Source: Janthinobacterium sp. (GTDB lineage Bacteria > Pseudomonadota > Gammaproteobacteria > Burkholderiales > Burkholderiaceae_D). From it: a stretch of DNA of 64,000 nucleotides. Shown piece after piece: positions 36,160 through 46,960 of this stretch. The position numbers and the translations under genes were made by a program. Below the pieces are notes generated by a model. That model was not told where the DNA came from and ran no database searches. It was given only the letters and a program-made list of their open reading frames with translations. The stretch is taken from assembly GCA_003133225.1 (NCBI GenBank), contig PKWL01000061.1, forward strand, positions 1-64,000, written 5' to 3'. Numbering within the stretch: the stretch's first letter is position 1; the number at the start of each line of letters is the position of its first letter.

Positions 36160-36295
36160 GACCTATTTCCTCGTCGGGTCTGTGGGGTCACCAGCCACGA
36201 AAAACACCGTGCCCGCGACCGCATTTTCTGATGAACTCGCTACTGTACACGTGGCGGAGCCGCTAGATTTGTTCTCCACACTTTATCATAAAGTT

Positions 36296-36592
36296 ACACC
36301 CGCAAATTCTCTCGAGCCAAGCGATCGGTGACAATAAAATAAATTCGGCGGTGCGCCGCAAGCGCCTGAACCTCGCCACAAAGACGGCGATGCTGTCCTC
36401 GTGCATTCGTTATCTTGCTTACTGCCGGATTCGGAGTCTTGGTCGGATACGGCAGGTTCAGCCCGCCTCGTCATCACCATATGCCGCCGCAACCGTTGGG
36501 CATGAGTGCCCGGCAAACCGGACCGCGTCGATGGTGGCGGTAGGTGACCGTACCGTCACTACCAGCGCCTAGCAACTCGGCCACAAGCGGGA
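36296..36592 (-). pseudogene. Remnant of an FmdE-like protein
   Basis: On the minus strand, one frame gives LVAELLGAGSDGTVTYR and the next gives IDAVRFAGHSCPTVAAAY, followed in another frame by YPTKTPNP. This order matches the N-terminus of FmdE-superfamily proteins (a LAE-LGA motif, then a F-A-G-H-S-C-P-T-V motif with metal-binding His and Cys, then a Y-P..P region). At least two frameshifts interrupt it and no start codon is seen. An intact relative would bind metal or Fe-S. It lies directly downstream of the sufT stop. Confidence 0.55.
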
Positions 36593-36610
36593 GAAAAACT
36601 ATCGGCTGCG

Positions 36611-36961
36611 CTACAGCAGGCCGAGTTCGAGCTTGACTTCATCGGTCATAGAATCGATGCTCCAAGGTGGCTCCCAAACCAACGCGACATGTACCGAATT
36701 GACGCCCGGTACTTCGCTCAAACGGGCCTCGACGACGCCCGGAAATGCGCCGGCGACCGGGCAAGCCGGTGCCGTCAATGTCATTTCTATCTCAACATTT
36801 CCGTGCGGGTCGATATCGAGCCTGTAGATCAGCCCCAAATCAAGAATATTGGCGCGGATCTCGGGATCGTAGATAGTGCGCAATACGGTGATCAGATCGC
36901 CTCTAAGCGCATCCTCCGCCTCGGGCGACTGGCGCGCCCCGGTAACTGTAGCTGGTTGCAT
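36611..36961 (-). CDS. sufT: SUF-system MIP18/DUF59 protein SufT
   Basis: This 116-residue protein has the DUF59 pattern: VLRTIYDPEIRANILDLGLI, EMTLTAPACPVAGAF with the T-A-P-A-C-P Cys, and LVWEPPWSIDSMTDEVKLEL at the end. SufT supports Fe-S cluster maturation. It is the last gene of the SUF operon, 58 bases after sufU, so naming is from both sequence and context. Another member of the family lies at 23568-23894. Confidence 0.9.
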   Translation of the reverse strand: MQPATVTGARQSPEAEDALRGDLITVLRTIYDPEIRANILDLGLIYRLDIDPHGNVEIEMTLTAPACPVAGAFPGVVEARLSEVPGVNSVHVALVWEPPWSIDSMTDEVKLELGLL

Positions 36962-37019
36962 TTTCCATTCTCCATCAGGTTAGTAGGAACCGGCATGGCA
37001 GATTGCAAGAAGTGCCCGT

Positions 37020-37466
37020 CTATTTGGTGGACACAGGCAGCTTCCCCTCCTTCAGTGCGGCCTGCAATGTGTGCCATGCCAGGGTGGCACACTTCACCCG
37101 CGCCGGAAATTCGCGCACCCCGGCCAACGCTTCAAGCTTGCCCAGCGCCGGGTCGGGTTCGGCGTCGCCGTCGGTAACCATGGCATGGAAAGCGTCAAAT
37201 AGCCGTTCAACCTCGGCCAGCTTTTTCCCCTTCAACGCATCCGTCATCAGTGACGCCGATGCGGTCGAGATGGCGCAACCGGTGCCCTCAAAACTCAAGT
37301 CCTTGATCACGTCACCCTCGACCTGCAAATACACAGTGACCTGGTCACCGCACAAGGGGTTGTGGCCACGCCCCACGTGGTTGGCCTGCGCCAAAGCATG
37401 ATGATTGCGCGGCGTCTTGTAATGGTCGAAAATAACTTCCTGATACAATTCACGCAAGCCGCTCAT
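37020..37466 (-). CDS. sufU: SufU-type Fe-S assembly / sulfur relay protein
   Basis: This 148-residue IscU-like protein has three conserved cysteines, C39 (NPLCGDQ), C64 (GTGCAIS) and C126 (VKCATLAWHTL), and the ~20-residue insertion between the second and third (GKKLAEVERLFDAFHAMVTD) that separates SufU from IscU. SufU accepts sulfur from SufS through a zinc site. The ATG at 37466 overlaps the sufS stop (ATGA); the frame running to 37598 lies in sufS. The operon is therefore of SufBCDSU type, a layout also common outside proteobacteria. Confidence 0.92.
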   Translation of the reverse strand: MSGLRELYQEVIFDHYKTPRNHHALAQANHVGRGHNPLCGDQVTVYLQVEGDVIKDLSFEGTGCAISTASASLMTDALKGKKLAEVERLFDAFHAMVTDGDAEPDPALGKLEALAGVREFPARVKCATLAWHTLQAALKEGKLPVSTK

Positions 37467-38734
37467 CGCTGAAACATCTCCTGTACCTTGACCAGGCCGG
37501 CCACCAAAGCATCGACGTCGGCACGCGTGTTGTACATCGAGAACGAGGCGCGTGCGGTGCCGGCGATGCCAAAGCGCCCCATGAGCGGCATGGCGCAATG
37601 ATGGCCGGCGCGGATCGCCACGCCGTCATGATCTAGGATCGTGCCGATGTCATGCGGGTGGACGCCCTCGAGTGTGAAGGACAAGATGCTGGCCTTGTGT
37701 TGCGCGGTGCCAATGATCTTCAAGCCCTGGATCGCGCTCACCAATCCGGTCGCATAATCAAGCAGGTCGCGCTCGTGCGCTGCGATCGCGGCGATGCCAA
37801 TGGCCGAGACATAATCGAGCGCCGCGCCCAGACCGATGGCGCCGGCGATATTGGGCGTGCCGGCTTCAAACTTATACGGCAGCTCGTTGTACAAAGTCTC
37901 GCCGAAGGTGACCGAACGTATCATATCGCCGCCCACCTGGTACGGCGGCATCGCATCTAGCAGCGCCGCTTTTCCGTACAGGACGCCGATGCCGGTCGGG
38001 CCGAATATCTTGTGCCCGGAAAACGCATAAAAGTCGCAATCGAGCGCACGCACATCGACGCCAAGATGGGATATTGCCTGCGCCCCGTCGAGCAGCACTG
38101 GCACGCCGTGGGCATGAGCCAGTTCGATAACGCGCGCCACTGGTGCGATGCTGCCGAGCGCATTGGAAAGATGCGTGAGCGCCACCAGCCGGGTATGCGG
38201 CCCGATCAGCTTGGCGAACATATCGAGCTCGAGCTCGCCGGCGTCGTTTACTGGCGCCACGCGCAATTCCGCGCCGGTCTGCGCACACGCCATTTGCCAC
38301 GGCACTATGTTCGAATGATGTTCCATCGTGCTGACGATGACATTGTCGTCGGCGCTCAGGCGCGGCCTAGCATAGCTTTGCGCCACCAGATTGATCGCTT
38401 CGGTGGTGCCGCGCACAAACACGATTTCGCGGGTTCCGTCGGCGTTGATGAAGCGCCGCACCTTGTCGCGTGCGACCTCGTACTCATCGGTTGCGCGCTG
38501 GCTCAGCGCATGCACGCCACGATGCACATTGGCATTCGTGTGAGAGTAAAACGCCACTTCAGCGTCGATCACCGACTGCGGTTTTTGCGTCGTGGCGGCG
38601 TTGTCAAGATAGACCAGCGGCTTGCCGTGCACCGTCTCGCGCAGTATCGGAAAATCCTGACGCCAGTTGGCAACGTCACTTGCGGCGGGCCGCCGTAGGA
38701 CTTGCGCCGGCACCACCTGCGATTCCATTTTCAT
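37463..38734 (-). CDS. sufS: Cysteine desulfurase SufS
   Basis: This 423-residue PLP enzyme removes sulfur from cysteine. Motifs: NAATTQKPQSVIDAEVAFY, THTN-like HTNANVHRGVHALS, MEHHSNIVPWQ, the PLP lysine in FSGHKIFGPTGIGVLYG, and the catalytic Cys in RAGHHCAMPLM. It gives a persulfide to SufU. The start overlaps the sufD stop (ATGA); a second in-frame Met at residue 3 is possible. Position between sufD and sufU fits. Confidence 0.95.
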   Translation of the reverse strand: MKMESQVVPAQVLRRPAASDVANWRQDFPILRETVHGKPLVYLDNAATTQKPQSVIDAEVAFYSHTNANVHRGVHALSQRATDEYEVARDKVRRFINADGTREIVFVRGTTEAINLVAQSYARPRLSADDNVIVSTMEHHSNIVPWQMACAQTGAELRVAPVNDAGELELDMFAKLIGPHTRLVALTHLSNALGSIAPVARVIELAHAHGVPVLLDGAQAISHLGVDVRALDCDFYAFSGHKIFGPTGIGVLYGKAALLDAMPPYQVGGDMIRSVTFGETLYNELPYKFEAGTPNIAGAIGLGAALDYVSAIGIAAIAAHERDLLDYATGLVSAIQGLKIIGTAQHKASILSFTLEGVHPHDIGTILDHDGVAIRAGHHCAMPLMGRFGIAGTARASFSMYNTRADVDALVAGLVKVQEMFQR

Positions 38735-40062
38735 GACAGCTCCTTCACATGTCCACTTTGCGGCAAACGGGCCCGCAAGATTTGTTCAAGCCGGATGCGC
38801 AAGGATGAGACCCGAATGCGTTCAATTACGTCATGCGCGAAGGCATGCACCAGCAGATTTCTCGCCGCAGCCTCTTCGACGCCGCGCGAGCGCAAGTAAA
38901 AAAGCTGGTTTTCATCGAGTTGCCCAACGGTGGCGCCGTGGCTGCACTTGACGTCGTCGGCGTGGATTTCCAGCTGCGGCTTGGTGTCGATTTCCGCCTC
39001 TCTGGACAGCAGCAAATTGTGGTTGGCCTGATATGCGTTGGTCTTTTGCGCGCCCGGGTGCACGATCACCTTGCCGTTGAACACAGCGCGCGCCTGGCCG
39101 TCGAGCACGCCGCGATAGTTTTCGCGGCTGCTGCCGCTGGGTTGCCGATGGTCGATGCGCGTATGGTTGTCCACATGCTGGCGTCCGCCGACCAGATACA
39201 GGCCGTTGAGCGTGGCTTCGCAACCGGTCGCATCGAACACCGTCGTGATGTCGTTGCGGGTCAAGGCGGCGCCCATTGTAAACGAGTGCGACGCCAAGCG
39301 GCTGTCGCGTTGTTGGATCGCGTGAATGCCGGCCACATGGAATGCGTCGGACCCTTCCTGCTGCAGCTTGTGATGTTCGATGACCGCATTTTCGGCCGCG
39401 AAAATGCGGGTCACCGCGTTGGTGAAATACACCGCGCCGTCCGAACCGGCGTAGTGTTCAACCACACTCGCCTGCGCGCCTTCTTTCGCCACGATCACGT
39501 TGCGCAGATAACTCGCACCGCCCGGCTCGGTCGAGATGAACAGTAAATGCACTGGAGCTTCCAAAATTGCGCCGCAACTCAGATGCAGGTAGGCGCCGTC
39601 GGCCATGAATGCGGTATTGAGCGCGCCAAAAGCCGGTTGTTGATCTTCGCGGGCGAGATACGGTGCCAGCGCTTCCGGCATCCGGTTGAGGGTATCGGCA
39701 AAACTTCCCAGTATCACGCCCGCTGGCAGGCGTCCGGGTGACGATAGCGCCGGCGCATAATGACCGTTATAAAAAACCAGCAAATGTGCAGCTTTGTGCT
39801 CCAGCACGAAGCTCTTAACCAGCGGCGCTGCGGCACTGGCGTCGCTGCGCTTGCCCAGTATGGCAAAAAAGGCCTGTTTTTCAAATGCTGCAACACTGGT
39901 ATATTTCCATTCCTCGTCATGCCTGGTTGGAAAACCATGTTGCGCGAAGCCATCTAGCGCCCTGCGGCGAAGGCGCCCGAGCCAAGGCACACCGGCACCG
40001 GGCAAGGTGTCGACGATGCGCGCAAAATCGGCAAGAAAGTGGTTGCGGGCGTCGCCGGTCAT
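38731..40062 (-). CDS. sufD: Fe-S scaffold complex subunit SufD
   Basis: This 443-residue protein has an N-terminal helical part and a C-terminal right-handed beta-helix with typical segments: HDEEWKYTSVAAFEKQ, HVDNHTRIDHRQPSGSSREN and CSHGATVGQLDENQLFYLRS. SufD pairs with SufB and SufC in the cluster assembly scaffold and helps iron entry. The ATG at 40062 overlaps the sufC stop (ATGA). Confidence 0.93.
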   Translation of the reverse strand: MTGDARNHFLADFARIVDTLPGAGVPWLGRLRRRALDGFAQHGFPTRHDEEWKYTSVAAFEKQAFFAILGKRSDASAAAPLVKSFVLEHKAAHLLVFYNGHYAPALSSPGRLPAGVILGSFADTLNRMPEALAPYLAREDQQPAFGALNTAFMADGAYLHLSCGAILEAPVHLLFISTEPGGASYLRNVIVAKEGAQASVVEHYAGSDGAVYFTNAVTRIFAAENAVIEHHKLQQEGSDAFHVAGIHAIQQRDSRLASHSFTMGAALTRNDITTVFDATGCEATLNGLYLVGGRQHVDNHTRIDHRQPSGSSRENYRGVLDGQARAVFNGKVIVHPGAQKTNAYQANHNLLLSREAEIDTKPQLEIHADDVKCSHGATVGQLDENQLFYLRSRGVEEAAARNLLVHAFAHDVIERIRVSSLRIRLEQILRARLPQSGHVKELS

Positions 40063-40844
40063 CGTGTCACCGCCGCACGCACAGGGTTCACTTTCCTGGC
40101 TGACGCGTCTTCCAGCCAGCCGTAGCCGCGCTCTTCTAATTCCAGCGCCAGTTCCTTGCCGCCGGTCTTGACGATGCGGCCCTGCGACAGCACGTGCACG
40201 AAGTCAGGTACCACGTAATCTAGCAGACGCTGGTAATGGGTGACCAGGATCATCGCCCGCTCGCCGCTGCGTAGCGCATTGATGCCTTTTGCGACCAACT
40301 GCAGGGCATCAATGTCGAGCCCGGAATCAGTTTCATCGAGGATCGCGAGTGTCGGTTCCAGTAGCGCCATTTGCAAGATTTCATTGCGCTTTTTTTCGCC
40401 GCCGGAAAAGCCTTCATTGACGGAGCGATACAAGAGCTCTTCGCTCATGTCCATCCGCTGCATCTTTTGCTTGATGAGCTTGAGGAACTCGATCGCATCG
40501 AGCTCCTCCAGGCCGCGATGCCGGCGCACATTGTTCAACGCCGCCTTGAGCAAATGAACATTGCTGACGCCTGGAATCTCCACCGGGTACTGGAAGGCGA
40601 GAAATATGCCCTCGCGCGCGCGCTCTTCCGGCGCCAGCGGCAACAGATCGTGCCCCTGATAAAGGACTTCGCCAGCGGTGATTTCATAGGTGTCACGTCC
40701 AGCCAGCACTTGCGCCAACGTGCTTTTCCCGGAGCCGTTCGGCCCCATGATGGCGTGCACTTCGCCGACATTGACGGTGAGGTCGAGGCCGCGCAGGATC
40801 GGGTTCTTTTCAATCGAGACTTGCAAATTAGTGATCTTCAACAT
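40059..40844 (-). CDS. sufC: Fe-S scaffold ATPase SufC
   Basis: This 261-residue ABC-type ATPase has Walker A GPNGSGKSTL, signature FSGGEKKRNEI, Walker B LAILDETDSGLD and switch His in VTHYQRLLDY. It powers SufBCD. The ATG at 40844 yields MLKITNLQVSIEKNPILRGL, the family start; a longer frame exists only within sufB. 20 bases separate it from sufB. Confidence 0.95.
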   Translation of the reverse strand: MLKITNLQVSIEKNPILRGLDLTVNVGEVHAIMGPNGSGKSTLAQVLAGRDTYEITAGEVLYQGHDLLPLAPEERAREGIFLAFQYPVEIPGVSNVHLLKAALNNVRRHRGLEELDAIEFLKLIKQKMQRMDMSEELLYRSVNEGFSGGEKKRNEILQMALLEPTLAILDETDSGLDIDALQLVAKGINALRSGERAMILVTHYQRLLDYVVPDFVHVLSQGRIVKTGGKELALELEERGYGWLEDASARKVNPVRAAVTR

Positions 40845-40864
40845 GGTCTGACTTCTCCCTGGGT

Positions 40865-42309
<1,445 letters not shown>

Positions 42310-42313
<4 letters not shown>

Positions 42314-42804
42314 GTCGCTTCTCCCGGCGTCTCGTTGAGCGTCGCGGAGCCCGCCTTCAACGTTGGCGCGAATTTGACTGGACTGGCATCGACCGGCTGC
42401 ATGACCGGCGCGATCATCTGGTCTAGCGTGATTTCCCGCAAAACACCCAGCACGGCGTGATTGATTCGTTGCCAATTGGCGCGCACTGCGCATCCCGCTT
42501 CCAGCGAACAAAGCCCGGGAGTAACGCTGCATTCGGTCATGCCGATCGGTCCATCCATGGCATAGATAATGTCCACCAACGAGATATGATTGGCTGGACG
42601 CGCCAGCATGTAGCCGCCCTTGGCGCCGCGCAGCGATACGACCAGTCCGCCACGCGCCAGCATCTTTAGCACCTTGCCCACAGTTGGCAACGGCACGTGA
42701 ATCGCAACGGCAATCTCGGCAGCGCTGCGGCTGCGCTCCGACTCTCGAATCATCGCAGTCATCACAACAGTGCCGTAATCGGCCATTTTGCTCAGTCTCA
42801 GCAT
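42310..42804 (-). CDS. Rrf2-family regulator of the SUF operon (IscR/SufR-like)
   Basis: This 164-residue regulator has a winged helix ([20 protein letters not shown], then [20 protein letters not shown] and [13 protein letters not shown]) and three cluster cysteines C92, C99 and C105 (C-X6-C-X5-C). It would sense Fe-S status and repress or activate suf. It is the first gene of the operon and overlaps sufB. An IscR-type call is also possible; the gene belongs to the group described as the SUF-system FeS assembly regulator. A double motif lies 20 bases upstream. Confidence 0.88.
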
Positions 42805-42822
42805 GGTTTTGCTCGGTAATTT

Positions 42823-42850
42823 TTAATTAGTACCATATTAGTCCTATTAA
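42823..42850. promoter_or_regulatory. Candidate operator for the SUF regulator
   Basis: The AT-rich stretch starts TTAATTAGTACC and ends TAGTCCTATTAA, with ATTAGTaCC and ATTAGTcCT as direct repeats 11 bases apart and outer TTAAT/ATTAA ends. It lies just upstream of the regulator and could be its IscR-type binding site. Confidence 0.4.
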
Positions 42851-43674
42851 ATATTTTTGGCAAGCCGTCCTGCTTAAGTCAAGGTCATCAATGTTGGCAT
42901 GGCAGCGATTAGATCGGCCTTAGCCGTGTACCGGGGCGCTCAGCAGTTCGCGCCCCGCGTGTGGGCGTTCATCAAAGCAGGGATTGCCGCTGTTCTTCCC
43001 TGATCAAGAGCCTGCGAACGTTCATGGCCAACATCTTGCGACCGGCGATCGCATTACGGCTACTTGACCTGCTGGCGAGCATTTTCCGCACCCTTCAACG
43101 CGCTGCTCTGGACCGCGCGGTTCGCCGGATATTTTCTTTCTGCGTACCTGAAACGGGCTATCGGCACGGCCATGCTATGCTGGTCGAACTCACGGGATTT
43201 TTGCTGACAAGCATGCGGGCGTGCCCGCCAACGGCAACCCGAGATGCCGTTGATGACGTTGGCGGGACCCTCGTTGGCGCGACTCTTGGCGTGCGACAAG
43301 ATCCTCGTGTTGGCCGCGGGTGGCACTGGTAAATGACGGTTTTGCCGTCGCGGTAGCGGTCAGCATTCGATTGTTTCGATCGCAGAATATCCAAAACCAT
43401 TTTTGGTGAAATTGATGGCGCTAAAGGACATGCTAATCTTCGCGGCGCATCTTCAAACTGTCGCCACATTTTTCGTACAGCTGCCTATACATGGCGCGTT
43501 CTTCATGGGTTCAAGGGTGCGCGCGGTCATCAAATTTTGGACAATGTGCGCGCCGCGAGGACGGTCAACCACGCTCTTGCGCGACAAGCAGCGCAAGGTC
43601 ATCCCGTTTTGCCGCTGGCAAAGAAGTCGCCGAACATCCGCGTAATCCTAATTTTTCTCTCGTCAGGATCTGTC
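42851..43674. other. 800-base gap between the SUF operon and serA
   Basis: Open frames exist on both strands (for example 42961-43332 plus and 43158-43469 minus), but none has a recognisable domain or ribosome site. The composition suggests degraded coding DNA. I cannot name it. The last ~40 bases contain the serA ribosome site. Confidence 0.5.
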
Positions 43675-44904
43675 ATGAAACAATTGTCTTTAAATAAAAA
43701 CAAAATCCACTTTCTGTTACTGGAAGGCGTTCATAAAAATGCCATTGATGTTTTAACTAGCAACGGCTATACGAATATTGAATATTTGCGCACTGGCCTG
43801 GAGGAAGATGCATTGATCGAAAAGATCAGGGATGTCCACTTTGTCGGTATTCGCTCGCGTACGCAAATTACGGAAAGAGTGCTACAAGCCGCGAATAAGT
43901 TGAATGCGATCGGTTGCTTCTGCATAGGAACAAATCAGGTCAATTTACGTGCGGCGATGGTCAAAGGCATTCCTGTTTTCAACGCACCCTACTCGAATAC
44001 CCGCTCGGTTGCAGAACTGGTGCTGGCCGAGGCCATCCTGTTGTTGCGCGGTATTCCTGAAAAAAATGCATTGGTGCATCGCGGCGGCTGGACTAAATCA
44101 GCCGAAGGCTCATTTGAGGCCCGTGGCAAGACGCTGGGTATCGTCGGTTATGGCAACATTGGCAGCCAATTGTCGGTGTTAGCGGAATCGCTTGGCATGC
44201 ATGTAATTTATTATGATGTCATCACCAAGCTGCCAATGGGTAATGCAAAGCAGATCGGCACGTTAGACGAGCTGCTAGCGCAAGCCGATGCCGTATCCCT
44301 GCACGTGCCTGATATTGCTTCCACTAGAGAAATGATGGGCGACCAACAGTTTGAAAAAATGAAGTCCGGCAGCGTTTTTATCAACGCCGCACGAGGTACC
44401 TGTGTCGACATCGGCGCGCTGGCGGCGGCGTTGGAAAGCAAACATATTGTTGGCGCTGCCATCGACGTATTCCCGAAAGAACCCAAAGCCAACGATGAAG
44501 AGTTCACATCGGCGCTGCGCAAATTCGATAATGTTATTTTGACGCCCCATATCGGCGGCTCGACTTTGGAAGCACAGGCCAACATTGGCCTGGAAGTGGC
44601 CGAGAAATTTACCCGCTACTCTGATACGGGCAGCACGCTCTCTGCCGTGAATTTTCCGGAAGTGGCCGTTCCACTATTGGCGGGCAAACACCGATTGCTA
44701 CATATCCACAAAAATATCCCCGGCGTCTTGTCTGCCATTAACCGCATATTTGCAGAAAACGCCATCAATATCTCCGCACAAAGCTTGATGACCAACGATG
44801 CGATCGGTTATCTGGTCATGGACGTTGATGCCGACTACTCTACCGTGGCGCTGCAAACGCTGCAAGAAATCGACGGCACGATTCGGGCGCGCGTACTGTA
44901 TTGA
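43675..44904 (+). CDS. serA: D-3-phosphoglycerate dehydrogenase
   Basis: This 409-residue enzyme of serine synthesis has the NAD-binding GIVGYGNIGSQLSVLAESLG, catalytic R-E-H features (FINAARGTCVDIGAL, ILTPHIGGSTLEAQ) and a C-terminal ACT domain for serine feedback (IPGVLSAINRIFAENAINIS). Layout and length equal the E. coli type. The ATG at 43675 has AGGA six bases upstream; the longer frame is not used. It is a housekeeping gene flanked by decayed DNA. Confidence 0.95.
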   Translation: MKQLSLNKNKIHFLLLEGVHKNAIDVLTSNGYTNIEYLRTGLEEDALIEKIRDVHFVGIRSRTQITERVLQAANKLNAIGCFCIGTNQVNLRAAMVKGIPVFNAPYSNTRSVAELVLAEAILLLRGIPEKNALVHRGGWTKSAEGSFEARGKTLGIVGYGNIGSQLSVLAESLGMHVIYYDVITKLPMGNAKQIGTLDELLAQADAVSLHVPDIASTREMMGDQQFEKMKSGSVFINAARGTCVDIGALAAALESKHIVGAAIDVFPKEPKANDEEFTSALRKFDNVILTPHIGGSTLEAQANIGLEVAEKFTRYSDTGSTLSAVNFPEVAVPLLAGKHRLLHIHKNIPGVLSAINRIFAENAINISAQSLMTNDAIGYLVMDVDADYSTVALQTLQEIDGTIRARVLY

Positions 44905-45135
44905 GGGACTGATGATCATCAGCGCAGGTTTAAACAAGAACGACAGTAAGAGTTCACGGACCCGGCGGCGAAGGTGCGAACACCAACCAATTCAACCACG
45001 GTATCAGCAGCGGTAAATGTGGTACCGGAAACTCCGGCCGGTTCTACAAAGTACCCAAGTACTGCGAACTGAAATTTGCCGATTGCATGCTGAGCCAGAT
45101 TACCACCAGCGCCAGCAGTAACGCTACCGCAAACG

Positions 45136-45168
45136 TGGGTCAGCTCACGAAAAAAATCGTACGCTAAT
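45136..45168 (+). repeat. Tn3-type terminal inverted repeat, left
   Basis: Begins GTGGGTCAGCTCACGAAA and ends ATCGTACGCTAA, the typical Tn3 inner end next to the tnpA stop (CTA at 45164-45166 is the tnpA stop on the minus strand). It lacks part of the central bases of its partner at 46753. Confidence 0.6.
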
Positions 45169-46085
45169 AATTTCCGGGCGCCCATAACGGCCGAAATTTC
45201 CTCTGCTCGACCTTCTTGCTCTGGCGCCAGATGTAATCACCAATCAAATTGAGGCGCTCCCAGCCCAGAGGCGACAGGTGGGTCAGCAGCTTGTCGTCCA
45301 CCTTCTTCCCCGAATCCCTCAACGCCTGGATCGCCCGCTCCGGGCAAACCGCATTTCATAGCACGATCGCTGCCACCACCAGGTTGAGATCGCTCGCGCG
45401 ATAGCGCTGATTTTCAAAGCTCCGGTCATGCAGCATCGGCGAGGCCGTGACCGTACCCTGCTTGATCGACGCGGCGAGCCGCAGGATCTGGTCCCAATGG
45501 GCACGGATATGCTTCACGTTGATGTTGTCGCCAATCATCTCGGCGAGCGTCGGACATTGTTTCTGATCACCGTGGATGTATAGGCGCTTGTCTGCCAGGT
45601 CGCGAATGCGCGGGGCGAAACGAAACCCCAGCAAGTGCGTGAGGCCAAACACATGGGTCGATGAATCCGGCCGTGTCGGTATAGTGTTCCTCGATCCGCA
45701 AGGGCCTGCGAGAGCCGGGAGGCTGGCGCAGCCATATCAATACGCTGCCCTTGGTGCCCTCGGGCACCGTTTATAAGTCGTCCAGGAGAACGAAAATGGC
45801 GATCGGCCAGCAGCGATGTCATCGCCGCATACGCCTGGCGCGTGCCGCGCGTGAGTGCTTCGCTGGACACCCGCTCGATAACATCGAGCGCCCATGATGA
45901 TCCGTTCATGCCTCAGTATCTCAATCAACGCTTCGGCAATCAAGACGCCACGGTCGGGTTGCTGAGCCAGCTCAGCCAGTTGGTAAACGAGACGCCGAAA
46001 GTCGGTGACAGCGAAGGGGGACAGGTTTAGCCACGCCTGCAAGTCGGCCAAGTGCTCACGCCGGGCGGCATTCGGTCTTCGGCGG
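45164..46085 (-). pseudogene. Tn3-family transposase TnpA, fragmented
   Basis: The minus strand preserves ordered fragments. The N-terminal part reads HLADLQAWLNLSPFAVTDFR and QLAELAQQPDRGVLIAEALI. A middle fragment reads [16 protein letters not shown], then [26 protein letters not shown]-like [20 protein letters not shown]. The C-terminal part reads [20 protein letters not shown] and [20 protein letters not shown]. These match a ~1000-residue Tn3 transposase, but only ~300 codons remain, in several frames with large internal deletions. The catalytic DDE core is not complete. Confidence 0.85.
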
Positions 46086-46620
46086 TCACTGGCCGACTAA
46101 ACGCACCAATCCGATCCAGCGCGAGAGCTTGAAACGCCTGGGTGGTTCGTCTTGGTGGTGGCGGGTAGTGGGTATCGGCGCGGTTTTTACAATGGTCCTC
46201 TTCAGCGAGGCGTTTCCAGTTTTGCGCACTGCAAGGTGGTGTGCCGGTCGCCTCGGTGCCGCTGGTGATGGTGGCGATGAATTTGGTCTATGCCCCGTCT
46301 GCATATCCGGTCGGTAAGTTCTCCGACCGCATGAGCCACAAGACACTGCTGGCGCTCGGTCTGATCGTTTTAATCGCGGCTGACCTGGTGCTTTTCCACG
46401 AACGATCTGGGGTGTCGTACTGGCCAGGGATGCCCCGCGGGGCGTCCACATGGGCATGACTCAGGGCTTGCTGGCAACGATGGTTTCCTATACTGCACCT
46501 GCCGACCTGCACCGTCCGCTCTGCCATGAGATCGACTGGGAGCGTCGTTCACGTTCTATGCTGGAGCGGCATTCTGCGCGGTCGCACTCATCGGCTTGGC
46601 ATGGCAGCCGGCGGTTAGCT
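46086..46620 (+). pseudogene. Broken MFS transporter
   Basis: Plus-strand fragments SLKRLGGSSWWW, VVGIGAVFTMVLFSEAFPVL, VPLVMVAMNLVYAPSAYPVG, FSDRMSHKTLLALGLIVLIA and GVHMGMTQGLLATMVSYTAP are the C-terminal half of an MFS transporter, spread over at least three frames; the last part is deleted and ends near SRRLA. The motif G-K-x-S-D-R is the cytoplasmic loop signature. It lies inside the Tn3 remnant as a passenger. Confidence 0.7.
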
Positions 46621-46634
46621 AGGGCTTAGCGTGG

Positions 46635-46672
46635 CTTAGCGTACTTTAAATTCCGTTTTCTGAGACGACCCC
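46635..46672 (-). repeat. Tn3/Tn21-type 38-bp inverted repeat end
   Basis: On the minus strand it begins GGGGTCGTCTCAGAAAACGG and ends AAAGTACGCTAAG, the complete 38-bp end of a Tn3-type transposon. It is different from the outer pair and marks another Tn3-type element. Confidence 0.75.
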
Positions 46673-46752
46673 AAGTTGGGCAAGGAAGTGAAAATATATT
46701 GGCGTCGGACCCAGAGATCGTGACATGAGCGCGGCAGATGATGAGAAAAAAC

Positions 46753-46788
46753 CTTAGTGCAATTTTTTCCGTTTCGTAAGCTGACCCC
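46753..46788 (-). repeat. Tn3-type terminal inverted repeat, right
   Basis: On the minus strand it begins GGGGTCAGCTTACGAAACGG and ends ATTGCACTAAG, partner of the left end at 45136. Similarity continues into the flanking ACGTG. The gap from here to 46960 shows no gene. Confidence 0.6.
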
Positions 46789-46960
46789 ACGTCACGGTAT
46801 GGTCAGACTTGCCCAAGGTGCGATGTCGCCACTAATAGTCGACGAATTAGCCGACGTAGCGCTCGTAGATGCGACACTTCCCATGGTTCCCATTGCGCCA
46901 TGATTCCATTTTTCCAGATCAGCACGCGCTGTTTCAAATTATCGACCGTTTTTCGTTTCT

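Larger units (their letters stand above)
45136..46788 (-). mobile_element. Decayed Tn3-family transposon remnant
   Basis: The block is bounded by two related ends pointing inward (45136-45168 and 46753-46788), both sharing GGGTCAGCT-ACGAAA and AAAAAT. Inside are a degenerate tnpA (minus) ending in the left end, a broken MFS gene and a second Tn3-type end (46635-46672). No resolvase or functional transposase remains. Target-site duplications were not determined. Confidence 0.65.

Noticed and set aside
42961-43332. 123-codon plus-strand frame
   Set aside because: No start context or domain; minus-strand frames of equal quality overlap it.
44931-45166. Frames open on both strands at the left end of the Tn3 remnant
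   Set aside because: No recognisable domain; both read through the transposon end, so a gene is unlikely.
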